From: Tillus elongatus
Taxonomy: Eukaryota > Arthropoda > Insecta > Coleoptera > Cleridae
Direction of reading: 5' to 3'
NCBI GenBank assembly: GCA_964006375.1
Contig: OZ023267.1
Span: 85,731,406 to 85,795,405 of the forward strand
Length of the DNA stretch: 64,000 bases
Part shown: positions 37,216 to 47,909 of the stretch, one piece after another
Layout: every line of letters starts with the position of its first letter
Position numbering within the stretch: the stretch's first letter is position 1
Program-made: the position numbers and the translations under genes
The notes under the pieces: model-generated
Databases searched by the model: none
Told to the model about the DNA's origin: nothing
Seen by the model: the letters and a program-made list of their open reading frames with translations, nothing else

Positions 37216-37270
37216 TTATACCTGCGTTGAGCACTGACGATCCCACATTGGAGAAGCCCGTCAGGTACAT
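37216..37270 (+). ncRNA. Decayed hammerhead-ribozyme-like motif
   Basis: CTGACGA (37234-37240), a TCC/GGA stem II (37241-37252), then GAA, GCCC and GTC followed by AGGTA (37263-37267), which can pair with TACCT at 37218-37222. The order of core elements is that of a type I hammerhead, but the GAAA box reads GAAG and stem III is minimal. Probably an inactive remnant. Confidence 0.35.
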
Positions 37271-37289
37271 TTTCATACATAACTAATCG

Positions 37290-37920
37290 TTTCTAAGTAA
37301 ATTCATTCCTCTTGTGGCAAAAGCGTGACTGTCTGTGAAGCTATTGTCACAGGCCCAATAAATTGAGATCTCCGTCACATCTGGTAAGTGGCAAGTAACA
37401 CACCTGTCAGGTTTTCTCAAAATCGATGAATTATTTTACTTTTTTTATTAAATAGTTATACTTTTTGTCTATAATATATCGCTAAAACCTCTTTAAAAAC
37501 TGGCAACAGTTCAAATATTTATTTCGTTTTGTCATCCAATATAATAACGCTATATGGTTTGTAAAAATACAATAGTACAGAATACAGGAGAAACCTACTA
37601 TAATAAGAAATAGATTGATGGTATGTCCTTTTGTATTTATGTATGATCAAGGTCACACCTGTTGAAAGGCGTTTGACTATTTCCTATGGAACTGTAGGAA
37701 CTGTTGGAAATTAAATAACAAAACTGCAACAGGGCGCCATGTTTTTTTATAAGAGTCTTCGCAATTCTACACTTTTTTGCATACTAACCTTTTTTATGTG
37801 ATCAAAAAAATAAAAATATTACAATATCATACATTTATCCCTTTGCTAAAAAAATTTGTAAAATTCCTACACGTATATTTTATCTATTTGCAAATTGCCA
37901 TGAGCAATTCACTAAGTGAA
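37290..37920. other. Unassigned AT-rich DNA
   Basis: No supported feature. Confidence 0.3.
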
Positions 37921-37988
37921 GATTGGAACCTGTGATGAGCACTGATCATCACACTTGGAGAACCCAAATCACCACAACACATTTAAAA

Positions 37989-38034
37989 AACCTGACGATC
38001 GTTTCACTAACCAAGTTAGCGTCATCAGAGGATG
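37989..38034 (-). ncRNA. Hammerhead-ribozyme motif, type I, minus strand
   Basis: On the minus strand: CTGATGA (38028-38022), stem II GCTAAC/GTTAGT with a TTG loop, GAAAC (38005-38001), a GATC loop, then GTC (37996-37994) followed by AGG. Stem I pairs TCCT with AGG(T) only partly. One extra unpaired C sits between CTGATGA and stem II. Stem III is two base pairs, as described for hammerheads in Penelope-like elements. Cleavage would follow the C at 37994. Confidence 0.6.
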
Positions 38035-38054
38035 AATAGTTCTGAATAATTACT

Positions 38055-38101
38055 CAACCTCTGATGACGCTAACTTGGTTAGTGAAACCATCGTCAGGTT
38101 T
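38055..38101 (+). ncRNA. Hammerhead-ribozyme motif, type I, plus strand
   Basis: Core elements in order: AACCT (stem I, 38056-38060), CTGATGA (38061-38067), stem II GCTAAC/GTTAGT with a TTG loop (38069-38083), GAAAC (38084-38088), a CATC loop, GTC (38093-38095) and AGGTT (38096-38100), which pairs perfectly with AACCT. Predicted self-cleavage is after C38095. One unpaired C (38068) before stem II departs from the consensus, so activity is uncertain. Such motifs occur in Penelope-like elements, and Penelope GIY-YIG fragments lie 0.7 kb away. Confidence 0.65.
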
Positions 38102-38159
38102 GTTAAAATGGGTTGTGGTGATTTTGGTCTTCTAAGTGTGCTTATCATGAGCAACTGGT

Positions 38160-38735
38160 TGGTGATGATACAATTTTATACAAGTAATAGAAATTCAATA
38201 TAGCGACCTAATCAGTCATTCATATATTTTTTGACTTCGTGAATTACAATTTTATTATTTATTACAATTTACTTTTTTGTTAAAATTCAATTTATTTTTA
38301 TATAAATGTTTACTAAGTTTAGGTACACACACACGCGCGCGCGCGCGCACGCACGCACGGCGCACGCACATATACCCACGCACGACGCATGGATAAACCT
38401 CCACACATATGTATGTACCGGTTACAAATGAAATTGATTTAAAAACTGATCATGCGTCTTTTAATAAAATTTCACCAAGTTTGTAGAATAATACTTGAGT
38501 GTGTTAATTAAAAATGAATAACTTGATTTAAAAACTAATTGTAATCGCAAAATTACATCTATGCAGAGAAAAACGATTATTGTTTCGTGGAAAATTCCGT
38601 TTTCTAATTAATAAAGTACATTAGCACATACGCATAGTTGTTTTCTTTTCTTCTTAGTTATTCAGTGTTAGAAATTGCGTTATATTTTAATTAGAACATT
38701 TATTATAATTGGAAAGAAACCAGCAAGGTTTGACG
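38160..38735. other. AT-rich spacer with CA/CG microsatellite
   Basis: An alternating ACAC/GCGC tract at 38325-38375 is the only distinct element; the rest is AT-rich. No gene. Confidence 0.5.
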
Positions 38736-38943
38736 CAGCAAGTGCGTTTTGGTAGCGAATTTTAATACCAATAATATGTTTTGCAAATGTAGATTTGTCA
38801 GCGTGGTTATTTCTAAATGCAGAATATGTTCTTTTTATCGGGTGTTAAAATTTCTAGAAGTTTGACCTATGTAGATTGCGTTACAATGTGTACAAGCTAA
38901 TTTATAAACTCAAGCTTTTGTCAGGAAACAAGATTTTTCTTTT
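38736..38943 (-). pseudogene. Penelope GIY-YIG endonuclease fragment
   Basis: The minus strand reads VYKLACTHCNAIYIGQTSRNFNTR (from 38909), with the CxxC of Penelope endonucleases and the YIGQT-R catalytic block, then a stop and EH (catalytic Glu region), and in a shifted frame NNHADKSTFAKHII. It carries one nonsense codon and one frameshift. The fragment ends beside GAAAATTCACTAC-like sequence shared with 15085 and 50640. The endonuclease nicks target DNA in these elements. Confidence 0.8.
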
Positions 38944-39215
38944 GCGTTAAATAACAAATCATGCGTCGTGTTGTAAGATTTAAAAGCTACCTTTGTGATT
39001 TGTTATTTAACGCGAATGGCATTATTGATACTGAACATAGACCTACAGTAAATAACCGCATACAACCACAACATTTTTATAATGACAAACGTAAACTAGA
39101 CTTTTTTGAAGCTTTAGAAGTCAAAAAACACACCCACCGCAATAACTACCTTGTTTTAAACGAGCAAATTGATTTAATGAATTCCTCTTTCTTGGATATT
39201 CTTCTTTGTAACTAA
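38944..39215 (+). pseudogene. Penelope GIY-YIG C-terminal tail, opposite orientation
   Basis: The plus-strand frame 38961-39215 ends FYNDKRKLDFFEALEVKKH and YLVLNEQIDLMNSSFLDIL. This resembles the C-terminal tail of Penelope proteins (GEKMD-LE-LEI-KH----LLN-Q-----SP-L). It is head-to-head with the minus-strand endonuclease fragment. The junction holds a perfect 18-bp inverted repeat, GCGTTAAATAACAAATCA (38944-38961 and 38996-39013). Confidence 0.6.
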
Positions 39216-39348
39216 ATAAGTCAAAGAAAATAAATTTAACTATTCTTTCAAAAAAGTTGTAATAAGATAATGAGTTGATGTATGTCGATATTTTCGTTGT
39301 ATAGAGACTGCTTTTATACTGTTATTGTTTAGCTATTTTATTGTTGTA

Positions 39349-39896
39349 TGTTCAGAGAACAGGTAATGTCTCATAACGGCCCTAACAGCCTTAGAAACAT
39401 AATTGGTAAAAACACTAAAATAATTATTAAAAGTAGTTCAGTTTAATTCTTTAAACAAGGTATGTAATCATTTCAATTAATTAGAGGTCAGCATTGTATA
39501 GATTGACATTGAAATTATCACATTCAGTATATAAACAATAACAAGCAAATTTGCAAGATAGACAGGAATGTTATAGTCAGCAGATCAGAAGGTTAAGAAT
39601 CAAAAATCTGTTATTGTTTGGTAAATATAAATGAGATTCCTTTTAGTGAGAAATATAGTTAATTAAATAAGCTTCTATAATGTAGTCGGTAAATATTACA
39701 TTGCTTCAAAATATAACGCCAGGATACTTATAATTTAATTATGTAAACATAAACACTGTTAACATTAATAGTCAACATGTCAGTATCTACGTAAGTTCTT
39801 TCATTGTTTTTTTGTTATATAATAATGTTACCTAGGTCTACATATGTGCTTAGTTCGACGATTTTATCCCTATAATTATCCTACGCTTCCTTAACA
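39349..39896 (+). repeat. 5' LTR (548 bp)
   Basis: Begins TGTTCAGAGAACAGG and ends CTTCCTTAACA. Aligns with the 3' LTR throughout apart from point differences and a 45-50 bp segment (around AATTTTTAAATATTAAG to CTGTTATC in the 3' LTR) that is missing here near 39828. Confidence 0.9.
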
Positions 39897-39967
39897 TGGT
39901 CCTTCGAGGGCAGAACCTTAACATGGTCCTTCGAAGACAAGAATAGTTGAAGAGCATGGTCCTTCGA
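39897..39967 (+). promoter_or_regulatory. Triplicated primer-binding motif
   Basis: TGGTCCTTCGA begins immediately after the 5' LTR (39897-39907), as expected for a tRNA primer-binding site; its complement ends in CCA. The same 11 bases recur at 39924-39934 and 39957-39967, each preceded by CA. Confidence 0.6.
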
Positions 39968-39980
39968 CGAAAAAGAACCA

Positions 39981-40364
39981 GTGCCAGTGAAAATACAGTG
40001 CTCACTTAAACCTTATCAAATATCCTTTAACCCAAGTCTCCAAATACCCTTTATTTTAGAACCCAAGTCTCCAAATACCCTTTATTTTAGTGAAAATAAT
40101 CAGGGCAGTACCAGAAGAAGGTCAGTTCCAATAAAGCAAAAATACAGGGCAGAAAACGTCCAGGGCAGTACCAGAAAAAGGTCAGTTCCAATAAAGCAAA
40201 AATACAGGGCAGAAAACGTCCAGGGCAGTACCAGAAGAAGGTCAGTTCCAATAAAGCAAAAATACAGGGCAGAAAACGTACAGGGCAGTACAAGAAGAAG
40301 GTCAGTTCCAGTAAAACAGATACAGCGTCAAAGACAACAATACAGGGTTAAAGACAAGATATAG
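39981..40364 (+). CDS. Small basic repeat protein ORF in LTR element
   Basis: A 127-codon frame. Its centre consists of four in-frame 60-bp repeats starting at 40101, 40161, 40221 and 40281, each coding QGSTRRRSVPIKQKYRAENV or a close variant. The consistent period of 20 codons shows that the frame was kept or the repeats arose recently. The protein would be strongly basic. No known domain. A 31-bp direct duplication (AACCCAAGTCTCCAAATACC) lies just before it at about 40030-40090. It could also be leader RNA rather than coding. Confidence 0.35.
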   Translation: MPVKIQCSLKPYQISFNPSLQIPFILEPKSPNTLYFSENNQGSTRRRSVPIKQKYRAENVQGSTRKRSVPIKQKYRAENVQGSTRRRSVPIKQKYRAENVQGSTRRRSVPVKQIQRQRQQYRVKDKI

Positions 40365-40464
40365 GTCACAGGCAACCAGTAATCAAAATCAAAGAAGAAC
40401 TAAGCATCATACAAGGTAACAAAGTCACAAAACTTATTAAATCAAATAAAACTAAGGAAGCATA

Positions 40465-41631
40465 ATGGAGGAAGTCAATAACCTAGCAGTAGCCCAAGAG
40501 GCAATAAGTAAATCAATGAACAAGTTCGAGGTATTAAGGCCACTAGAACACCCGTATTATGAAATTAGATACTTTGAACAAATGGAAAAAGTACATAATG
40601 ACATCAAAGAACTCACGAGACTCAAGAACAAACGAAAAGTAATGGTAAACCAATTTAAGCAAATATTAGAGGAAGCAGAAATGATGGGCGATGACAATCT
40701 ACTTTCCAGCTATGAAATAAATCGGGACGAGTTAGAGAAACAATGGGAATTACTGGAAGAAAACATATTTGAAATAAATATACTAAGAGAATCAGAAATT
40801 GAAGATGAGGCATATTTCGCGCTAAGGCATAGCTACCAGAATGCCAGTGACAAGCTGTCAGAAACAATTAGGAACCGAACACCCCACTATGTAAGGGATA
40901 GGTTACCTAAGCTACCGAAAATAAAAGTACCAATCTTCGCTGGCAAGTTCAAGGACCAGGTAGCATCCCAAGGGCGAGTCCAGAAGACAATAGATATAGA
41001 TGTTGAGAAATTATACCCAAAAACAGCGTCAAGAAACAATCATGGAAGATTTAATTTAAATTTAAGTAAAGAAATGCCAGAGGTAGAAGAAGCCACAAAC
41101 GAGCAAGAAATATTTAATTTTAATTTAAGTAAAGAAATGCCAGAAGTAGAAGAAGCCAAAAACGAGCAAGAAATACTTAATTTAAATTTAAGTAAAGAAA
41201 TTCCAGAAGTATAAGAAGCCAAAAACGAGCAAGTAATATTTAATTTAAAGTTAAGTAAAGAAATACCAGAAGTAGAAGCTAAAAACGAGCAAGAAATATT
41301 TAATTTAAACTCAAGTAAAGAGATACCAGAAGTAGAAGAAGCCACAGACAAGCAAGAAATATTTAATTCAAAGTTAAGTAAAGAAATACCAGAGATAGAA
41401 GAAGCCAAAGATGAGCAGGAAATAGTTAATATAAAAAGTTATCCAGATAATCTCATATCTGGAGCCAAATCAGCCGCGAAGAAAACTAATGTAAGTAGAG
41501 CGAGCAAGTTATTAAAGGGGAAGAAAGAAGTACAAGAAGTAAAACAAGCAGTATTACAAATAGAAAAAGTCCCAATAGAAACGAACATAGAAAATAAAGA
41601 AATTTATATAAAATGGTCCAGCAACAAATGA
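40465..41631 (+). pseudogene. Gag-like protein with 21-aa repeats, one nonsense codon
   Basis: Opens at an ATG after a clear AAAACTAAGGAAGCATA leader. Residues 1-150 are helical and charged (a coiled-coil-like KVHNDIKELTRLKNKRK). Then LPKLPKIKVPIFAGKFKDQ, which resembles the P-(K/E)-L-x-(I/L)-P-x-FxG block at the Gag start of BEL/Pao elements. Six in-frame repeats of 60-63 bp follow (41047-41408, core SKEIPEVEEAKNEQEIFNL). A TAA at 41212-41214 interrupts repeat 3; the same frame then runs open to TGA at 41629-41631 (388 codons in total). The break is a single base change from GAA. Confidence 0.6.
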
Positions 41632-41634
41632 ATA

Positions 41635-41955
41635 ATGGTTGCCAAGCTGAAAATTCTCAAATTTTGGAGGAGTCAACCAAGGGGGGAAGAAACAGCGACC
41701 ACATCAAGGGTAAAAGTTAATGGTTTGACCAATGCATCCAAGAAAGAAACCACAAAACAATTGAGGCATAAAGTAAGAGCAGTAAGAAGTACAACCACCC
41801 AGAGATTTACACACACTGGGGTGGAGTATGGAGGTCAGAAGCAAGGACAAGCAAAAATGTGCAGAGGCCACACGGGCCATCTAGCAAAAATTGAGGCCAC
41901 ACGAACAAAGCAAAAGTACAAGGTATATGGGTATAAGGTGCATGTTCGCCAATAG
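41635..41955 (+). CDS. Small basic ORF of LTR element, unrecognised
   Basis: A 106-codon frame starting 3 bases after the Gag-like stop. Basic (many Lys/Arg), with RTKQKYKVYGYKVHVRQ at the end and a CRGHTGH segment. It may be the decayed end of pol or a chance frame. No motif is convincing. Confidence 0.3.
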   Translation: MVAKLKILKFWRSQPRGEETATTSRVKVNGLTNASKKETTKQLRHKVRAVRSTTTQRFTHTGVEYGGQKQGQAKMCRGHTGHLAKIEATRTKQKYKVYGYKVHVRQ

Positions 41956-42264
41956 AAGCACAGGTTTAGATGGAAGTTCAAGAGAAAGAAAGTACACGCA
42001 GGGCACATAGTAACAACCAATCAATGGCCGCTGCGTGGTAAAGTTCAGTCAAGGGTCAATGGTAAAACACTCCAAAACGATTCAGGGTCGGCGTGGCTGC
42101 ATTTTGTGGAGTGGGAAGAGCTCTGCAAGCAAAGCAGAGACAGTTCGTCAACTCATTCAGCAGGGTAAGCAACCATAAGACATGGAGGAGAGACACCAGA
42201 AGGAAGACGAAATGACGTATCCAACCCATCACCAGAAAGAAGGAGGAAATTATTAGATCATGTA

Positions 42265-42665
42265 AATTATATTACGCTCCTAGAATGGTATACATAATTC
42301 TATTATTTTTATCATTGTCATTTCGATTATGATACATAGAGTGTATTCAAAATGATTAATTTATTTATTTTATTACCATCCTAGAGCGGTATACATAATT
42401 CTATTATTTTAATCATTGTTATTTCGATTATGATACATAGAGTGTATCAAAAAAAATATTAATTTTTTATCATTAAGATTTATACTACCATCCTAGAGAA
42501 GTAGACATAATTCTATTGTAATTGTAATTATTGATTAATTAATTAAAGATTAATTTATTTATTATTACCATTACCATCATAGAGTGGTAGGCATAGTTAT
42601 ATCATTTTAATTATTGTGATATCGTAGGATTGAATCCAAAATTATTAATTTTACTATTAAGTTCA
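42265..42665. repeat. Tandem repeats, unit about 95-100 bp, four copies
   Basis: Units begin near CATCCTAGAG(C/T)GGTA and contain TACATAATTCTATTATTT and ATCATTGT-ATTTCGATTATGATACATAGAGTG. Copies start near 42272, 42382, 42487 and 42570. They lie inside the BEL-like element before its 3' LTR. Confidence 0.75.
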
Positions 42666-42852
42666 GTAACATACCTAAGATTGTCTACATTTATTCAAGT
42701 ATGAGTAGTTCAAATTCTCACCCTAGGGAACTATACAATTTAACATTCTTGCGATGATTATAATTAGTGCCAAGCTTAGGTAAAAGATAAATTAAACATT
42801 TAGGTCAGAGCCATCGAGCGAGCCGTCATTTTTTGTTGTTGACTTGGCAGTA

Positions 42853-43447
42853 TGTTCAGAGAACAGGTAATGTCTCATAACGGCCCTAATAGCCTTAGAA
42901 ACATAATTGGTAAAAACACTAAAATAATTATTAAAAGTAGTTCAGTTTAATTCTTTAAACAAGGTATGTAAACATTTCAATTAATTAGAGGTTAGGATTG
43001 TATGGATTGACATTGAAATTATCACATTCAGCATATAAACAATAACAAGCAAATTTGCAAGATAGACAGGAATGTTATAGTCAGCAGATCAGAAGGTTAA
43101 GAATCAAAAATGTGTTATTGTTTGGTAAATATAAATGAGATTCCTTTTAGTGAGAAATATAGTTAATTAAATAAGCTTCTATAATGTAGTCGGTAAATAT
43201 TAGATTGCTTCAAAATATAACGCCGCGATACTTATTATTTAATTATGTAAACATAAACACTGTTAACATTAATAGTCAACATGTCAGTATCTACGTAAGT
43301 TCTTTCATTGTTTTTTTTTGTTATATAATAATTTTTAAATATTAAGTTTGTGAATTAACCTCGTTACCAGTATACTGTTATCTATGTCTACATATGTGCT
43401 TAGTTCGACGATTTTATCCCTATAATTATCCTACGCTTCCTTAAACA
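42853..43447 (+). repeat. 3' LTR (595 bp)
   Basis: Matches 39349-39896, with an extra segment near 43330-43380. Followed by the TTGTA target duplication. No obvious polypurine tract precedes it. Confidence 0.9.
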
Positions 43448-43452
43448 TTGTA

Positions 43453-44177
<725 letters not shown>

Positions 44178-44877
44178 CTAATATGTCAGAAAATTAGAAA
44201 CATTATTGTGGAGTAAAATCACGGCAGTAACTAAACAATTTTTGGCATTATATTAGCGTTTTTTAAATAAAGACGCAATTGAATTCTCATGCTATACAAT
44301 TAAAAGTGCTATAAAGGACACACAAAATACCATAGCAACTTTATGGCGTCCCAACGGTGATGCATTAAATTGTTTGTGTAAAAAAATAAATTTATTTCCA
44401 TAGAAAAAAATTTGAGCCGCAACGGCAAGGTTTTTTTTACATTTAAAATAATATTCTAATTACCTACATTAAATTAAAGCAAATTTTCATTCAATTTTTA
44501 GTGATTAAATAGTTTCAAGGCTGATATTAAGGAAAATATTGACAGAAAATTTATCGAAACATTTTATTCGAGCCGTAACACGAAATTTTACGAATCGTAA
44601 ATCTCCGAGGGGTATTTAAAAAGGGAATTAAAAATGTTGTGTACAGGAACTTTATCTTGCTAAACAAGGTAATAGTTGATAAAATTCCTCGCATTTCTCA
44701 ACAATTTGTCTCTACAATAATAATTAAAACAGTTTTAATTCAAAAGTGCACAGGCGAAATACAGGACTGTAAATTAAATTTTTTGGTGATATAATATAGT
44801 AATAAAACTTGTCAATACTTAGAAAAGGGGATAATTAAATTGTAAATTCACACTAAGAGAAAATTAATAAAGCCTAA

Positions 44878-46705
44878 TTATGTCCGGGGAAAACAAGAAA
44901 GTAAAAAGCCAATTAGGGCAGAACAAGAAAAGGAATCAGAAGCACCTATAATCAGAGTACCTGAAAGTCCGGAGAAAATGGAAAAGCAGGAAAGAGAAAA
45001 ATTTAAACAGTACAAGGAATGGAGGGAGCCTAAAGAAATTTTGGAAGGGGAAGAAGAAACTGTATCACAAGAAGAAACAATATAGGGCGATGAAACTTTT
45101 GTAGTAGAACAAGAAGTGGAATCATCAATGGCTAAACAATTAGCAGCTTTGTTCAAGATGATGAAAAAGGAAATGGACCAAAATAGTTCCAGAATGTAAA
45201 AAAAACATGAAAAGTTAGAAAGCAAATTAGAAGAAAACAAGAATGAAATTAAAAATGAAATTAAACAAGATACTTACAGAATAGAAAAATAACAACAAGA
45301 ATGTAATAAACATACTGAGGAAAATTTCAGGAGATTATATGAAAATATACAAAAAAAAAACAGAAATTTTAACCGAAGTAAATAAAAGACAAAAAATTCT
45401 GGAAAGAAGTTTCCACGCAAAAATACATCAGCTGGACGATGAAATAAAAACAACGCAAGGAAAATGCCAAGAAAGCCATAAAATAATCACAACGGAGCTG
45501 CACACGGGAATGCAGTCGTGTCAGGACAAAATAAAGGAAGAAACTGCAATGCAGAGGCGCGACATTAAAAAGGTCGAAACGCGTATGGAGTCGGTAGATA
45601 GGAATATGGTCCGAGTCGAGCAGGAAGCAGCTGAACATTTAATTAAAATAAAAAAAGAAATTAAAAATGAAACCAAACAGGATATTTCTAAAGCAATTAT
45701 GATACCAAACTATAATATGGATCATATGCAATTAGGTAATGATCCGAATATGACATTTGATGGTAATATTGGGAAATTGCACCCCAAGGTTTTTGTGCAA
45801 AGTATTAAATATAAATTGCATTTCATCCATAGTGTTAGTGATGTGAAGAATATTATAAGGGCCAGACTAACGGGTAATCCATTGTTATGGTTTTCCACGA
45901 AAGAAAGTGAAATGTCAGAATTTGCGATTTTTGAACAAAAACTTTTGGAATTTTATTGGGCTGAATATAGTCGAGAACTTTTCCGAGAAAGGCTGTATTT
46001 CGGGAAATTTGATAGCAACAAAAGAGCCGACTAGAATATACTACTGTTTAAACTTATATAATATAGCGCAATATTTAGATCAAAAAATGAGGGAGGATGA
46101 AATTGTAATGTGTATAGCTAGACATTTTGATGCACAAATTTCTGAGAACATAGCCATTCAGAATATTCAAACCATGGACCAACTGATTAATTATCTGTCT
46201 AGAATACAACAGAGCGGAAGAAGTAGGAATTTTCGAACTGGCAATAACAAAATTTTAGTAGGACTTATGAGAATAACCGAAACACATCATTTAATAATAA
46301 TAGTAATAACAACGCGAATAGACCCTATGTCAATAATTCCAACAATAATGATAATAATAATCGGAGGTATACAAACCACAATTATAATGACACAGGACAA
46401 CAGAGAAGGACGGAAAACCACGAAAGGAGAAGACCAAAGTACAATAGGAGAAACTATCGAATCAGAGTGGGCAATGGAGGGTCTACACAGCAAAGCGGTT
46501 GGCAAGAAAATCAAGAAAGATTACCCAGCATACCGGAAAATCCGAGAGAAGAAAATATTGTAGAAGCAACAAGGCCAAGGGGTGCTATAATAAATAATGT
46601 ACCTCTAATTAACCAAGACAAATTTACAAATAAAAATCAAGTGGACAACGTGGTCAGATATGAACATGTTCCCAATTATATGCAAAGCCGAGGAAATTTT
46701 TAATG
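44878..46705 (+). pseudogene. Ty3-like Gag, broken
   Basis: From the ATG at 44880 a Lys/Glu-rich N-terminus (EKMEKQEREKF) with stops, then a coiled-coil segment (45339-45660). The capsid-like part reads FDGNIGKLHPKVFVQSIKY, ARLTGNPLLWFSTKESEMS and LLEFYWAEYSRELFRERLYFG, the usual order for insect Ty3 Gag. The frame changes near 46020. The tail is Asn/Arg-rich (46260-46700) and no zinc knuckle is seen. Confidence 0.7.
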
Positions 46706-46832
46706 AAACCCACACATGTGTATCACAAAATTAAGCCCTGTATAAAAAATATGCCAATGTAGTGTATGAACATCCAAAGGAATATATAAAATTAAATGAA
46801 TTTAGAATGAAAAAATAAATTAGAATGATGGT

Positions 46833-47200
46833 ATGGTATATTTAAAAGCAAAAGTTAATGGTCAAGAAGCCAATATTATTTTAGATAGTGCATCAGAAGT
46901 ATCCCTTATTAACCATGACTACCTAATTAAAAATAAATTAAATAAAAATATTATAAAAAATCCTAAAATTACGGTATTGGGAGTAAACAATAGAAAATTG
47001 ACAGAAATTAATGAAATTATAGTTTTGAAAGTAAATATTGAACAAGAAATGGATATAGATTTGCAGCTTTTGATTGTCAGAGGTATGTAAGTGGACATTT
47101 TATGCGGAGCAGATATGCTAAATAAGCACAAGTTTGTGTTAGATTATAAAGAAAGAATGATTGAAGTGCATGATATTAAAATAAATATGTATTTAAATGA
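46833..47200 (+). pseudogene. Retropepsin-like protease
   Basis: YLKAKVNGQEANIILDSASEVSLI carries the aspartic protease loop, but the usual D-T/S-G reads DSA. VDILCGADMLNKHKFVLDY is the second hydrophobic-Gly block (usually ILGxDFL). A TAA separates the two halves at 47088-47090. Confidence 0.7.
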
Positions 47201-47349
47201 AAAAAATGATATTACCAGTGGAGTAAGAAATGAAAATAAGCAAGTATTGAATAATAAATATGAGTATAATAATTATGAAAAGTATGAAAAATTAGATAAT
47301 AAGAGTATGTATGAGGATATAGAAATAAGAGAGAGTGGAATAGCAGAAA

Positions 47350-47773
47350 TGAAGTGTCCACAGGAAACAAATTGGCAATTAAAGGTTTACTTGAAAAACA
47401 TAAACAATTAATAAAAGATGAAACTAGATTTGCAAATAAATATACACATAAATTTGAAGTGCAAGATATTCAAAATTTTAAAGCAGAAAACTATCCAATA
47501 CCATTCAAATACCGTGAGCAAATAGCAACAGAAATAACTGAAATGCTTAGATTAAGAATAATAGAACATAGTAACACAAAATATATGAATCCGGTAGTCG
47601 TTATTAAAAAGAAAAGTGGGGAGCTTAGAAATTGTTTAGATACGAGAAATTTACATAAATATTCCGCACCACATATGAAAGTCAATTGGCCATTGATACA
47701 ATTTTTGGAAAAATCATATAAAAAGGTAGAAAGGGGAATTTTCAATATAGAGCATGTTTATAAATACAATTAA
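47350..47773 (+). pseudogene. Ty3-like reverse transcriptase, N-terminal part only
   Basis: THKFEVQDIQNFKAENYPIPFKYREQI, then MLRLRIIEHSNTKYMNPVVVIKKKSGELRNCLDTRNLHKY: RT fingers motifs 1 and 2. The protein stops at 47771 and the polypurine tract follows 70 bases later, so palm, RNase H and integrase were deleted. Confidence 0.8.
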
Positions 47774-47909
47774 TAAATAAATAGGTTGTGAAGAAACAAG
47801 GCAAAGATGGTCTGTCTAACAATTATTATCCAGACGCACTTTTAGAAAGGGGGAATTGCTATAGATAGCAAATATGTCAGAAAATTAGAAACATTATTGT
47901 GGAGTAAAA

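Larger units (their letters stand above)
37930..38155. repeat. Long inverted repeat, arms about 100 bp
   Basis: The left arm (about 37932-38037) and right arm (about 38055-38150) are inverted copies with small differences, sharing AAATCACCACAAC, ACCTGACGAT and GTTTCACTAACCAAGTTAGC with their complements. The loop is about 20 bases. Each arm carries one hammerhead-like motif, on opposite strands and diverging from the centre. Confidence 0.85.
39349..43447 (+). mobile_element. BEL-like LTR element, non-autonomous, with 5-bp TSD
   Basis: Two LTRs (39349-39896 and 42853-43447), both starting TGTTCAG and ending in CA, flanked by TTGTA (39344-39348 and 43448-43452). Inside: a primer-binding motif present three times, a repeat-rich small ORF, a Gag-like ORF, a small basic ORF and tandem repeats. 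No RT, integrase or protease is recognisable, so it would depend on proteins from another element. The Gag-like text suggests BEL/Pao, but that is tentative. Confidence 0.85.

Noticed and set aside
38325..38375. CpG-rich island
   Set aside because: It is an alternating CA/CG microsatellite of about 50 bp, not a promoter island.
40087..40293. Minus-strand frame with repeated hydrophobic segments
   Set aside because: Shadow of the 60-bp repeats of the plus-strand ORF at 39981-40364.
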